A stretch of DNA of 64,000 nt from Cryptomeria japonica. Lineage: Eukaryota; Streptophyta; Pinopsida; Cupressales; Cupressaceae. The notes below the pieces were generated by a model. That model saw only the letters and a list, made by a program, of their open reading frames with translations. It was not told where the DNA came from and made no database searches. Made by a program: the position numbers and the translations under genes. This document shows positions 23,222-35,005 of this stretch, one piece after another (the first letter of the stretch is position 1; each line of letters opens with the position of its first letter). The DNA lies in contig NC_081409.1 in the NCBI RefSeq assembly GCF_030272615.1, positions 22,880,260 to 22,944,259 of the forward strand, given 5' to 3'.

Positions 23222-24837
23222 CTCTTCAGAGTATCCTAATTCAAAATACAAAAAAAATCATAAAACAAAAAATCGTTACTTGGTGAATACCTGGCAAACA
23301 GGCGCCTTGTGACAATAAAAATAAAATAAAAATTCAAGAAAAGTAAAGAGAAATAATTTCGTCCTACAGTGAAAACCACTTCGGTGGCACCCTGGGCAAG
23401 TACCATGGTGAAAACTGGGTCACCAGCACCATGCGTAGAGACACTGCTCCTTCCTCCTTCGAGATTCATCTTCATCCTTTCACTTTGCACACACTCACAG
23501 CCTATTCATCCAAAATAAACTTACCCATTCCCATCATGGCTTGTTATTGATCTACCCTCCTTTTCACCCTTTCCATCCATAATAAATCAACTCCTATCTA
23601 TGGCTAAGGCAAATCCTACGTCTCATAATGGGTGTGGAACTGAGAGCATCACATGTTTTGAGGAGTATAATTTCTTCCACTTTTCTTCAGTCTATCCGCG
23701 CACAATCCGCAATAAAGCAGCACTTGCATCATAGATCCACAATAAAGTTCCATTTTCTCCGCAATACAGTATCAGTTTCATGGATTCAGTCAGTTTCAAA
23801 TGAGACACAACAACAACAATGGACTTTCAACAAATCAAATCTTTTAACAGACTCAGACAACATTATGGTTCAGTGCTATCTATTCGTTTGTGAAAGTAAA
23901 CATTGTGACCACAATCAAATAAGACTTATACAAGTGACAAGAGACACTAAACTTGAGGACTACAATGGATGTTGGTGTCGAGTATTGGTTTTCTTTTGAT
24001 CTTATCTTTTGGTGACATGTCTTTTAGCTTTTCTGGGATGTCTATGACTAGAGATTTTATCTCCGGGATGTCTTTGACTAGAAAGGCGAGGATGGGGTAT
24101 TGTCACCTTTTTTTCTTTTGATGTCTGTGGATTGTCTCTTAGTAATGCTATGACTTGTCCAAGGATATGAGGACACTAAGAGTCTAGTATGAACTAGGGC
24201 ATTCCTTGTTTGCAACTATCTTATCTCCATGCAAATGGGTACAATGACTTTTTGGGTCGAGCATATGCCTTGATTCTCATAACCTACTTGCCATAATAAA
24301 GCTCAATGATGATAACGCACAAGAAGCTCTTTCACTTCCATATCTTCTACCTTCCATCCCCCTTTCTTGATTGACTTCCATCATTTTTTTTGAGTCCGCG
24401 TAACTTGTTGTCACATGACTGAGTATAATGACATGCCAAAAAATATCTGCATTTCATGTAGTTGCACCTGCATTACCACATATTAAGCATTTCATACATA
24501 CATATAGGTATCACAATTGCATCACATCCTGCACACAACACATATTAGCACATTTTATATTCTCATCATGTAAATAGTTATTTGCATTTTCATATCCATC
24601 TGCATTTCATACATTCACATTCACATATGCATAACATATAAAACATAAAAGAACAAAAATATGGCATTTCATCATGTACATATTTGCATCAATATCATAA
24701 CCATCACATAGAAACATACATCATGAAACATCTCATCACATAGGTATGCATGCATATAGCTTCCGCAAAGATGAATCATCTCATATATATAATCATAAGT
24801 GTCATGATACAATGATCTCAAAATCATAGGGCTACAA
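23222..24837 (+). other. Gypsy A 3' non-coding region
   Basis: No convincing sense-strand gene. The segment matches 33487-34938 of Gypsy B for most of its length, with an extra 'cacat'-rich stretch (about 24500-24720) that B lacks. It separates the integrase tail from the antisense PMD gene. Confidence 0.6.
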
Positions 24838-25369
24838 TCACCCGAAGGTGTCTACATCATCATACAAAATGGTACAAAATTGATACATAGGGAGCCCTCT
24901 ATGGCTATGATGAACTCCCTCCCTTGGAGCCGGCTGGCCTCGATGGAGTCTGAGCCTTGGAAGGACCCACCCCATGATCATCTCTCCTGCCCCCTCTATC
25001 TGGTGGTGGTGGAGGACCCATAACCCCACCGCTAGATGCCTATCTCCATCTCGATCAAAGGGAACTAACTCACCATCGATCGGTATCCTCAAAATCCTAT
25101 ATACATCCTCTAAGGTGACTATCATCTCACCCATCAGTAAATGGAAACTACAAGTCTCTGAGTGCCATCTCTCAGTCAACGCAGTCAGCAAACCCATGTT
25201 CGCCCGAAACTCAGGCACATACAAAATGAATCTCAAACCCATAACCTCAATAGTTGATCTATCCTCAAATGTCAGCTCTGGTCGTAACCTCTGAGTTGAC
25301 GAGAATCTCTCCCGTGACTCCAGCATAGGTAGGTACTCCTACAGTCAATCAAATCAATCATGTCAGTCA

Positions 25370-25700
25370 TAGTGGCATTCCGTGTTCATCACAAAATGCT
25401 GCTCTTTATCCTAGTGCTTATATTTATCATATGGCGCTATTTATCCTAGTGACACTCACTGTTCATCACAAAGTGTTGCTATTTATCATAGTGGTACTCC
25501 CTATTTATCACAAAGTACTACGTGTTTTTGCACTCCCTGTTCATCACAAAGTGCTGCTCATATTTTGCACTCCCTGTTCATCACAAATTGTTGCTCATAT
25601 TAGTACTCCCTGTTCATCACAAAGTACTATGTCTTAGTACTCCCTATTCATCACAAAGTACTATGTCTTGGTACTCAATGTTCATCACAAAGTGCCTTGA
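25370..25700. repeat. Short tandem repeats inside the PMD intron (copy A)
   Basis: The core 'TTCATCACAAAGT' recurs about eight times at 33-45 nt spacing, each followed by GCTG, GTTG or ACTA variants. The array lies wholly within the 674-nt intron 26012-25339. Copy B has the same array (35590-35815). Confidence 0.85.
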
Positions 25701-25810
25701 TCTATTCTAATCTTCCCTAGAGGACCTGCTTGAGTGTATCCTCTCAGCAGTTTATCCAATCGACAATGTATGTTCATCACAGAACTGCCGATTTGACCTA
25801 GAAGACATAA

Positions 25811-25900
25811 ACGCGCCTTCATGACATAAACGTGCTTACATACTTCACAAACATGCCTAACCAACCTAGATGCACTTGGCACCAACGCAGACGCGCCTAC
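25811..25900. repeat. 20-bp phased ACGCGCC-like motifs in the PMD intron
   Basis: Variants of ACGCGCC begin at 25811, 25830, 25851, 25870 and 25891, a spacing of 19-21 bases. Copy B keeps two (36049, 36068). The motif CAGACGCGC is the reverse complement of the GCGCGTCTG core repeated in the Gypsy B leader. Confidence 0.6.
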
Positions 25901-26170
25901 ACATTTTTGACATTTTTTGACATTATTCTAAAGCACATTTATTGCACTACCTAAGATGCATTAATAACAACATTTATTGCAACAAAGTACAAGGAGGTTT
26001 TGCGATACTTACTGGCTCTCCTGCATCTGCTGGCCTCTGAAATCGGTGAATGCGATCAAATCTATGCACCAATGCCATTGCTACTGACTGTTGCTGCTCT
26101 ATTCTCTCTCTGCACTCTGATCTCTTGGATGTGTGGATGACAATGAGGATGTTTTTCCCTCATAGTCTAT

Positions 26171-26176
26171 CTTATA
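26171..26176 (-). promoter_or_regulatory. TATA-like box of the antisense PMD gene, copy A
   Basis: TATAAG, within 'gtctataaga' on the minus strand, lies 93 nt upstream of the PMD start codon. Copy B has the same box at the same distance (36313-36308), which supports an independent antisense promoter inside the retroelement. Confidence 0.5.
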
Positions 26177-26406
26177 GACTACCCTAGCCCTCGTTTCCCG
26201 AGTCAGTCTTCATTATCCCATGACTCTGTCACTCTATCCTATCTGGTCAGTCATTTCTAGCCTTTCTTTCTTATCGAGAGATTGTCTATGATCTTTTCAG
26301 ACATTTTCATCCAATCTCTCGAGGGGGCATATCATTCTCATATTGGGGCAACTTCGTATCAGTTTATCTTATCTTCTTTGAAACAATGCGACAAGTTGCA
26401 TTGTCT

Positions 26407-26421
26407 CAAAGAGGGGCAAAA
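26407..26421 (+). other. Polypurine tract of Gypsy A
   Basis: AAAGAGGGGCAAAA sits immediately before the 3' LTR start TGTAGACACC. The identical tract precedes the 3' LTR of Gypsy B (36547-36561). Confidence 0.85.
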
Positions 26422-27175
26422 TGTAGACACCTAAAATTGTCCAGTCTAATTAAATAAATATCTTTATTTATTTAATTACTTTAGCCTAATTCCTCTATTA
26501 ATTAAATAAATCTTTATTTATTTAATTAATTCATTTATCCTCTTCTAGCCTTATTTCTCATTTAAATAAATACATTTATTTATTTAAATTATCCTTTTCT
26601 TAAATTAAATAAATATCTTATTTATTTAATTGATCCCACTTCTTCTATTAATTAAATAAATCTTTATTTATTTAATTAATTCATTAACCTTTTCTACCTA
26701 TGACACATGTCATTCATCTCTTAATTCATACACTACCTACTCTTTCATTATTTTATTATTTCTTTTACCTACCCTCTAATCATAGCCGACCTCTTTTACA
26801 CCTCTCAATCTTATCCCTCCATTTCATATACTGTCTTCTATATAAGGAGATGCTTCCTTCATTAACTCACTCACTATGCATTCAGCCTTGACTACGCTTT
26901 TGAACTTGCATATGCAATCAAGCCTACTTGCAACCACATTTCCGTTCATTGTTGAGCTCTTGTGCACATAAAATCTGAGAGCCAATATATCAAGCAAGAT
27001 CAATGGAGATAGGAAGAATGGAGATTCAAACCCTATTGAACATGTGATGGTATAATCTTTGTGATTTCATTTGATTTGCATTGTCTTAGGTAATCTTCAT
27101 ATGTTATGGTGGATCTTTGTTGTTGTTAGGCTAGGGTTTTGCAGTTGAATTCATTTAGTCTTTCAATATTGTTAT
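26422..27175 (+). repeat. 3' LTR of Gypsy A, left part
   Basis: Matches 15961-16713. It stops at ..CAATATTGTTAT where Gypsy B is inserted; its last five bases GTTAT (27171-27175) are the target duplication. The missing 21 bases of the LTR end reappear at 37342-37362. Confidence 0.93.
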
Positions 27176-27951
27176 TGTAGACACCCAATATTGTTATTTT
27201 ATTTATTTAATTATCTAAGCTTAATTCTTCTATTAATTAAATAAATCTTTATTTATTTTATTTATTTATTTATCCTCTTCTAGCCTTATTTCTCATTTAG
27301 ATAAATACATTTATTTATTTAAATTATCCTTTTCCTAAATTAAATAAATATTTTATTTATTTAATTGATCCCACTTCTTCTATTAATTAAATAAATCTTT
27401 ATTTATTTAATTAATTCATTAACCTTTTCTACCCATGACACATGTCATTCATCTCTTAATTCATACACTACCTACCCCTTTCATTATTTTATTATTTCTT
27501 TTACCTACCCTCTAATCATAGCCGACCTTCTTTTACACCTCTCAATCTTTTACACCTCTCAATCTTATCCCTCCATTTCTTATTGTGTCTTCTATATAAG
27601 GAGATGCTTCCTTCATTATCAAACCCTAACTACCTAACTACTGGATCAATTTGACTACTTGGCATATGCAATCCTACTTGCAACCACATTCCGTTCTTTG
27701 TTGAGCTCTTGTGCACATAAAATCTGAGAGCAAATATATCAAGCAAGATCAATGGAGATAGGAAGAATGGAGATCCAAACCCTATTGGACATGTGATGGT
27801 ATAATCTTTGTGATTTCATTTGATTTGCATTGTCTTAGGTAATCTTCATATGTTATGGTGGATCTTTGTTGTTGTTAGGCTAGGGTTTTGTGGTTGAATT
27901 CATTTAGCCTTTCAATATCGTTATTATTGTTATCCATTTTCACCATATACA
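27176..27951 (+). repeat. 5' LTR of Gypsy B
   Basis: Starts TGTAGACACCC and ends ..CACCATATACA. Compared with the 3' LTR it has a small rearrangement just after the start (the 'aaaattgtctagtctaa' stretch is replaced) and a duplicated 'ttttacacctctcaatc' segment near 27531-27562. Confidence 0.9.
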
Positions 27952-29376
27952 TTTTGGCAAAAGAAAAGCCATCTTCTTCCAAACCACTATAAATAATTAT
28001 ATTCATGGTGAAAACTATGAATAACATGTGTTGATTAGTCCATACCGACACTATGTCTCCCCATAAACTCGTTTGATCAAATTTATTTGATCAGTTGTAG
28101 GGCGTAACACCTATCGGCTAGGAGCCTTTTGTATTTACAGAGTTGAAAGTGCTGCATGTATGGCCACATGAGCAGATGCCCTTACTAGCACCTTTTTGTT
28201 TTAGAAGCCCAAATCCTTCTAGTTGTTGGGGCAAGAGGTCGGACCTCTGGTAGTGGCCCACACACATTACGGTTCTTAGTAGAGATACAAAGTTCGCCAC
28301 AGGGAGTTTTCATGGGGACTGATGCTTGGCTGACCCGAGAAGTGAGTGTCGAGGGTGGAGCCAGTGAGGTCAAGCATCTAAGTATCTGCTCTGAATAGCG
28401 TAGCCTCGGGGGTAAAACCCCATGTGGGATCAACAACTATTGTCTTGGCCAGCCATAAGAATTGTGCTTGACTTATTTTAAACAATCAAACATTCAAGAC
28501 CAAACAGCAAAACATTGTGTCTTTTGTGTCTTCAAGTGTATGCAAAACATTTTTACATCAAACAACACACTTTTCTTGGAGTCGTTTTGAGTCTAAACAC
28601 TTGCAAACATTGAGTCTTCATCAACACTGTGTCCTCTTGTCACAAAAATAGTCAAACAATCAAATTTGGTCACAACAAAACAAATTCACAGATTGGAAAA
28701 AATTGCACAAATTTTGCAGAAACGCGTCTATGTCTGACATAATAGCGTCTGTGTTGTATAACCGCGTCTGTGAAGGGCAGAAACGTGGCTGTGTTTCTAG
28801 AATCAACAGTGCACTTTACAAAAATCTCAGAAACACGTCTGTGCTAAATAGAACCACGTCTATGTCAGGAAATCGCGTTTGTGCAGTATACAGGCGCGTC
28901 TGTGTTCAGAATTAAAAAACTTTTACAGTCCAGCACACAAACATAGTCAGTTTCGAAATTCTTGAGCTTCCTAGGTTATTTCTCTAGGGTTTCATTTACC
29001 ATTCAACCTGTCTTTGGGTCTCACATAGTCCATCATTGCTTTACACCTTACATTACATTCACATTTGTCTAAAATTGAGTCAAAAGGTCACTTGCTTGTC
29101 CTCATCATACTTTGTCAACACACTACATACAACAACATTTTGCTAAGTGGTCCCTCATCAAGGTCTATCACCTTTGGGTCTCATTTGGTCTTACTTAGAG
29201 TCAAGGTCAACTTACCTCATCAAGAGAAACTATCCTCTCTTTGGAAGTCACACCTACTCTACTACATACATACTTGGTCTTACACTTCGGATTCATTTAC
29301 ATTCCATCCAACTCCTAGTCTTCCATACTTTTTCCATTTTCATCTAGTCTCACACATCTTGGTCAATACCTAGTTC
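27952..29376 (+). other. Gypsy B truncated leader
   Basis: Begins TTTTGGCA, then jumps to sequence equivalent to about 17990 of Gypsy A, so the primer-binding site and 304-bp repeats are gone. It contains a unique insert (about 28700-29030) with the 20-bp phased motif array described separately. Confidence 0.75.
28721..28915 (+). repeat. Phased GCGTCTGTG motif array in the Gypsy B leader
   Basis: Eight variants of (G/A)CGTCTGTG start at 28724, 28745, 28764, 28783, 28835, 28856, 28875 and 28896, spaced 19-21 bases within two groups of four. The filler between motifs differs. This block is absent from Gypsy A. Confidence 0.75.
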
Positions 29377-32300
29377 ATGGTTGAAACCTGTCTTCAAAAA
29401 TCTAGGAGAGAAACTAAAGAGGCTCAAGTGTCTGCAAACATGAGTGTCTATGAGTATGACAATGATGTCTTTTTCAATACTCATCATAACACATTACCTT
29501 ACATGGATGCTTATAGAAACATTCCAGATGTTGAAAACATTGACACTACAAACAACAATGATACACACAATGACAATATGGACAACTTTTCCATACATTC
29601 AGTAGATGTGGAAGAATCCATTATGGATCCCCGTTTTAATCGATTGATTGAGGAAATAATGAAGAGAGATAGACAATACTTCTTACAAATGATGGCACAA
29701 AGTGGAGCCAAGATACCTCATGATTTTGACATGTCTCAAATAATGGAACATAGACCTTTGCAACAAACTCACTCCAACATGGATCAAAGGAGGCCTAATA
29801 GTGGAGGCAATAGAGGACCACATATGGTACCTGAATCACCATCATCTTTGTTTCAAAAACCAGAGGTCCCACATACACATGGTCAAGCATATGATACTCA
29901 CCTTTGCAGACCATTATGGAAATCTTATCCAAAAAGATATGCTCAATCACATACCAATGCTAAGGATCAACCACCAAAGCAATTGGATATTCAAAGGCAT
30001 GCTCAAAATTTGGACACAAGGAAACCCCGTGTCAAATTTGGGGGCAACACATTAGAACATGACATGCCTGTAGAGTATAATATACATGGACAAAATAGAT
30101 ATTTCATTCCTCAACATGAATCTATACCAATTGGTCCATATATGCAGCATCACTATAGACCTCCTCCATATGAACATGTGTATGATCAATATCATCCATA
30201 TCTGCAACATGCTCCTCCAATTGGTGCCTCAAGCATGGGATATGGTCCAAGAAGTCGATCTCCACCTAAGAGCAATTTGGAGCAACAAATCAGGGACTTG
30301 AAAAAGAAAATGGAGGACATAAATACACCAAAGCCATCATACACAATGAGAGACATATGTCCTTATCCATTTGACAAGAGCATTCCAACGCCTCCATTTC
30401 CTACACACTTTGTGACACCTAAGTTTGATAAGTATAGAGGCAAAGGGGATCCTAAGGCACACATAAGACAGTTTTTCATAGCTTGCATTGAGGTAGCAGC
30501 AGAAGAGACATATTTGATGAGATTATTCCCACAAAGCCTAGGCGATCAAGCTATGGAATGGTTCTCCCAACTTCCACCTGGTATTAAGTCATGGGGTGAC
30601 TTAGTAGAGGCATTTATTCAACATTTCTCCTACAATATAGAGACAAACATATCAATCACTACTTTGTGCAACACCAAGCAAAAAGAGGGAGAGTCTTTTG
30701 CATCATTTTTACAAAGATGGAAGAATCTAGCCAGCAGATGCTCTTGTGAAATTCCACAAAAACAAATGGTAGAAATGTTCACCCAGAATGTTAACAAAGA
30801 CATTGGCTATGATTTAAGAAAAGCTTGTTTGTCCACCTTCAAGGACGTCATTGAAAAAGGCTTAGCAACGGAGAAGGTCCTAATTGAACAAGGAGTCATT
30901 AAGATATTCAAGGAAAACAAAGATGACTTTAAAGGAAAAGACAAGCCAAGATTTTGGAATAAAAACAAGAACACAGTCAATGATGGTGTTGTTGATGCCA
31001 ATACAGTGCAACCCAAAATCGTTTTTTCGGGATCAAGCTCTACAAACAATCAAGTGAATACTCAAACAACTTCCAAATCATGAAGGAAGTACACTCCATT
31101 AGGAGAACCACTTGAGTCAGTTTTCAAAAAGCTAGTGGCAAACAAGATAATAACAATTCCAGATTTTCCTCCATATGAGCCAAAAGTCAAACCAAATTGG
31201 TGGAATGATGATGAGTATTATGAATTTCATAAGAGCAAGGGTCATAAGACAAGAAATTGTCATCGACTGAAAAAAATCATACAAGATCTTATTGATAGAG
31301 GTGACATTGAGATTGAAGGACACTCATCCAATCAAGAACATGAGATGTTTAAGAAACCATTCCCAAAACATGACAAGGGAAAAGCTAAAGCCAAAGACGA
31401 CCAAACCAACTATACCAGAGCAACCTATAACTCTGATTCAATTATCAATCACATTTCGATGGACAATTACATCTCTACCATTATCATCAAGGACAAAAAC
31501 CCTGAGAATTCTACCCAGAGACCCAAGATTGTCCTAAAAGGTGTTGGATCTTCTTCCGAACCTACCTCTGAATGTCATGTTACAACCCACCGAGGTAAAT
31601 TCACTTTGCAAGGTGCTCCAGCTAAAAACACTGCTTCCTCATCAACCAAACCTGAGTATGACCTTGTAGAACAGTTAGGGAAGACACCCACGCTCATCTC
31701 CATCCTTGAGCTCTTACGCATATCCCCTGCACATAAATCCATTCTTGACAAAATCTTGAGAGAAACTATTGTTCCTACTGATCTAAATGTGGACCAGTTT
31801 CAAGTCATGGTGGGATACCTTTCCATTCCACACTCCCTTACATTCACAGAAGCCAATGACACCTCCGTAAGTTAGCCACATAATGCACCACTACACATTG
31901 AAGCCTTCATACATAAACATCGAATAAAACGAGTCCTGATAGATGGAGGAGCAGGTCTAAACATTTGTACATTGAGAACTATTAAACAATTGGGATATTC
32001 CGATAAAGTTGTGAATTCTACAAACAAAATTACCATCAAAGCATATGATGATGAAAAGAGTTCATCCAAGGGCACAGTCACCTTACCTCTCAGAGTTGGG
32101 CCAGTTACAAAGGATGTGGTTTGTCAAGTCCTAGATCTAGATCTCACATACAACATACTCTTGGGACGTCCATGGATTCATGAGATGAGTGCAGTCCCTT
32201 CTACATATCATCGATGTATCAAGTTTCCACACAACGGAGTTGAAGTGACCATCAAAGCGGATCCAAATCTATTCATATATTGCAACAATTTGCAACCTAG

Positions 32301-33486
32301 ATCAGAAATAACAATCCCAGTCAATCGACAAGTTGTTCCTTCTTCAGCATATGTGGATCCAGAATGCTTGAAAGCTTCTACGTCAAAACAAACAGAGCTA
32401 AAAGAAAAATTCAAGATTAAAGACATGGGATGTGGTGAGTATATCTTTCATGTTGATCAACTCCCACTATCTCCTAAGACATTCAGTCGACAAGAACAAT
32501 CTATAAACAATTTACAAGGAATTGGGTGTGAGCCACCTAGTGTTGTGGCTACTAAGTCTGAATGCAAATCTCCTCTAGTGGTGCAAGCATCTCTTGATAT
32601 CAATACTCCTAAGAATGGTTCCAATGAAGAATATGTTGAGTGTATCGCCAGCCCTCTTGATAACTCACATAGCCTTACCATATCATCCACTCATTCTATT
32701 TCCACTCCACTTCTAGACTTGGATCAACAAGAGTTACAAAAGCCCTTACTCATTGGGGATCAAAAATCAAGCTTTGAAAAGAAAAATCTAAAAGTCAATA
32801 ATAAAGAAAAGTCATTTAGTCCAAATCAAAATCAAAAGCTATTGGACTCTGCAAAAATCAAAGTCAAGGATAAAAATCATATGAAGAAAAAAGAGCAAGA
32901 GTTGATCTCCCCTAATATCAAAATAACTGGGGGCAAAAGTTCTAAAATTTCAAATCAAAAAGCATACTTGTTGATCCTAAGTCTTCATCATGTCATGATA
33001 CTTTCACTTCTTTTCACAATCATAAGCCTTCATCACTCATTCACTTGTTTTGCACATCCTTTCCCTTCTGGCGATACATCATGGACCTTTAATGGAGCTT
33101 CCTTGAAGGACTTTGTTATCAGGGATGCCCAAACTTATTCAGTTGACACGCATACGGGCCTGTGTAGTCCACACACTAGTAATTCTATCTCAGTTCCTTT
33201 ATCAAGGAAGACAGTCACTCGAGCTACATATCATTCAGTCAAGGAATAATGCAGCTACAATCACAAGGTAAAGCCTCGCACATTTGAGGTGGGTGCCTTG
33301 GTTCTTAGAGAAAACCCCAAAAATCAGCAAGACAGAGAGAAGAAAGGCAAGTTCGAACCAAATTGGCTTGGTCCTTACATCATTATAGCAGCATATGGAT
33401 CTGGGGCATATCAGCTCTCAACTATAGAAGGTGAACCTTTGGAGGATCCTACCAATAGCATGCACCTTCGCAGGTTTTACACATAG
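29377..33486 (+). pseudogene. Gypsy B Gag-protease-integrase-tail polyprotein with three stops
   Basis: One continuous frame of 1370 codons from MVETCLQKS to ..LRRFYT, interrupted only by TGA 31081-31083, TAG 31873-31875 and TAA 33247-33249. At each of these sites Gypsy A has a sense codon. Domains: capsid (about 30430-30850), WWNDDEYYEFHKSKGH (about 31198), aspartic protease LIDGGAGLN (about 31937) and LGRPWIH (about 32161), hydrophobic linker (about 32965-33030), integrase tail (33260-33486). The gag-protease part is directly fused in frame to the tail, confirming that RT, RNase H and integrase core are absent by design of this family rather than by a local deletion in one copy. Confidence 0.9.
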
Positions 33487-34938
33487 CTCTTCAGAGTATC
33501 CTAATTCAAAAAATACAAAAAATTTCAAAAATTTCAAAAATACAAAAAAAATTATAAAACAAAAAAATCGTTACTTGGTGAAAACCTAGCAAACAGGCAC
33601 CTTGTGACACAAAAAACATTGAAAAATCAAAAAAAGTAAAGAGAAATAATTTCATCCAACGGTGAAAACCACTTCGGTGGCACCCTGGGCAAGTACCATG
33701 GTGAAAACTGAGTCACCAATGCCATGTGTAGAGACATTGCTCCTCCCTCCTTCAGGATTCACTTTCATCCTTTCACTTTGCACACACTCACAACCTATTC
33801 GTTCATAATAAACTTACACATTCCCATCATGGCTTGTTATTGATCTACCCAAGATTGGTTAGCCATTCATAATAAACCTCCCTTTTCACCTCCCTTTCCA
33901 TCCATAATAAATCAGATCCTATCTGTGGCTAAGGCAAATCCTACATCTACTGATGGGTGTGGAACTAAGAACATCACATGTTTCAAGGAGTATAGTTTCT
34001 TCCAGCTTCCTTTAGTTTATCTGCGCACAATCCGCAATAAAGCAGCATATGCATCGCCAATCCGTAATAAAGTTTCATCTTCTCCGCAATAAAGTATCAG
34101 TTTCATGGATTCAGTTAGTTTTAGATGAGACAGCAGCAACAATGGGCTTCAACAAATCAAATCTTTCAACAGACTCAGACAACATATGGTTCAGTGCTAT
34201 CTATCCTTTCTGTGAAAGTAAACATTGTGACCACAATCAAATAAGACTTATACAAGTGACAAGAGACACTAAGTTTGAGGACTACAGTGGATGTTGGTGT
34301 CGAGTCTTGGTTTTCTTTTGATTTTATCTTTTGGTGACATGTCTTTTAGCTTTTCCAGGATGTCTTTGACTAGAGATTTTATCTCCAGGATGTCTTTGAC
34401 TAGAAAGGCGAGGATGGGGTATCGTCACCTATTTGTATTTGCTGTCTGTGGATTGTCTTTTAGTAATGCTCTGACTTGTCCAAGGATATGAGGACACTAT
34501 GAGTCTAGTGTGAACTAGGGCATTCCTTGTTTGTGACTGTCTTATCTCCATGCAAACAAGTACAATGACTTTCTGGGTTGAACATATACCTCGATTGTCA
34601 TAACCTACTTGCCATAATAAAGCTCAATGATGATAACGCACAAGAAGCTCTTTCACTTTCATATCTTCTGTCTTCCATCCCCCTTTCTTGATTGACTTCC
34701 ATCGTCCTTCTCGAGTCCGTGTAGCCTGCTATCACACGACTGAGTACAATGACACACCAAAAACATTTGCATTTCATGTAGTTGCCCCTGCATTACCACA
34801 TATAAGCATTTCATACATACATCATGAAACATCTCATCACATAGGTACACATGCATATAGCTCCCGCAAAGATGAATCATCTCATATATATAATCATAAG
34901 TGTCATGATACAATGATGTCAAAATCGTATGGCTACAA
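33487..34938 (+). other. Gypsy B 3' non-coding region
   Basis: Aligns with 23222-24837 of Gypsy A. No supported coding region on the sense strand. Confidence 0.6.
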
Positions 34939-35005
34939 TCACCCGAAGGTGTCTACATCATCATACAAAATGGTACAAAATTGATACATAGGGAGCCCTC
35001 TACGG

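Larger units (their letters stand above)
24838..26078 (-). pseudogene. Antisense plant-mobile-domain (PMD) gene carried by Gypsy A
   Basis: Two exons on the minus strand, opposite to the element. Exon 1 is 26078-26013 (22 codons, MALVHRFDRIHRFQRPADAG..), ending at a GTAAGT donor. Exon 2 starts at 25338 after a TGACTGTAG acceptor and runs open to 24838. The phases fit (0/0). The product shows the PMD core: LLTALTERWHSETCSFHL, then GEM..TLEDVYRILRIPIDGELV. The PMD (PF10536-type) occurs in plant MAIN/MAIL proteins involved in silencing and genome stability, and in transposons. Compared with copy B, about 150 nt are missing after the DRDGDR motif, so the C-terminal part is read in a shifted frame. 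Only the N-terminal part of a full PMD is present. Function in the element is unknown. Confidence 0.75.

Noticed and set aside
25431-25710. Plus-strand open frames in the PMD intron
   Set aside because: They are translations of the TTCATCACAAAGT tandem repeat.
26422-27951. Two adjacent LTRs taken as a recombination-derived tandem element
   Set aside because: The GTTAT duplication and the separated 21-base LTR end at 37342-37362 show a nested insertion instead.
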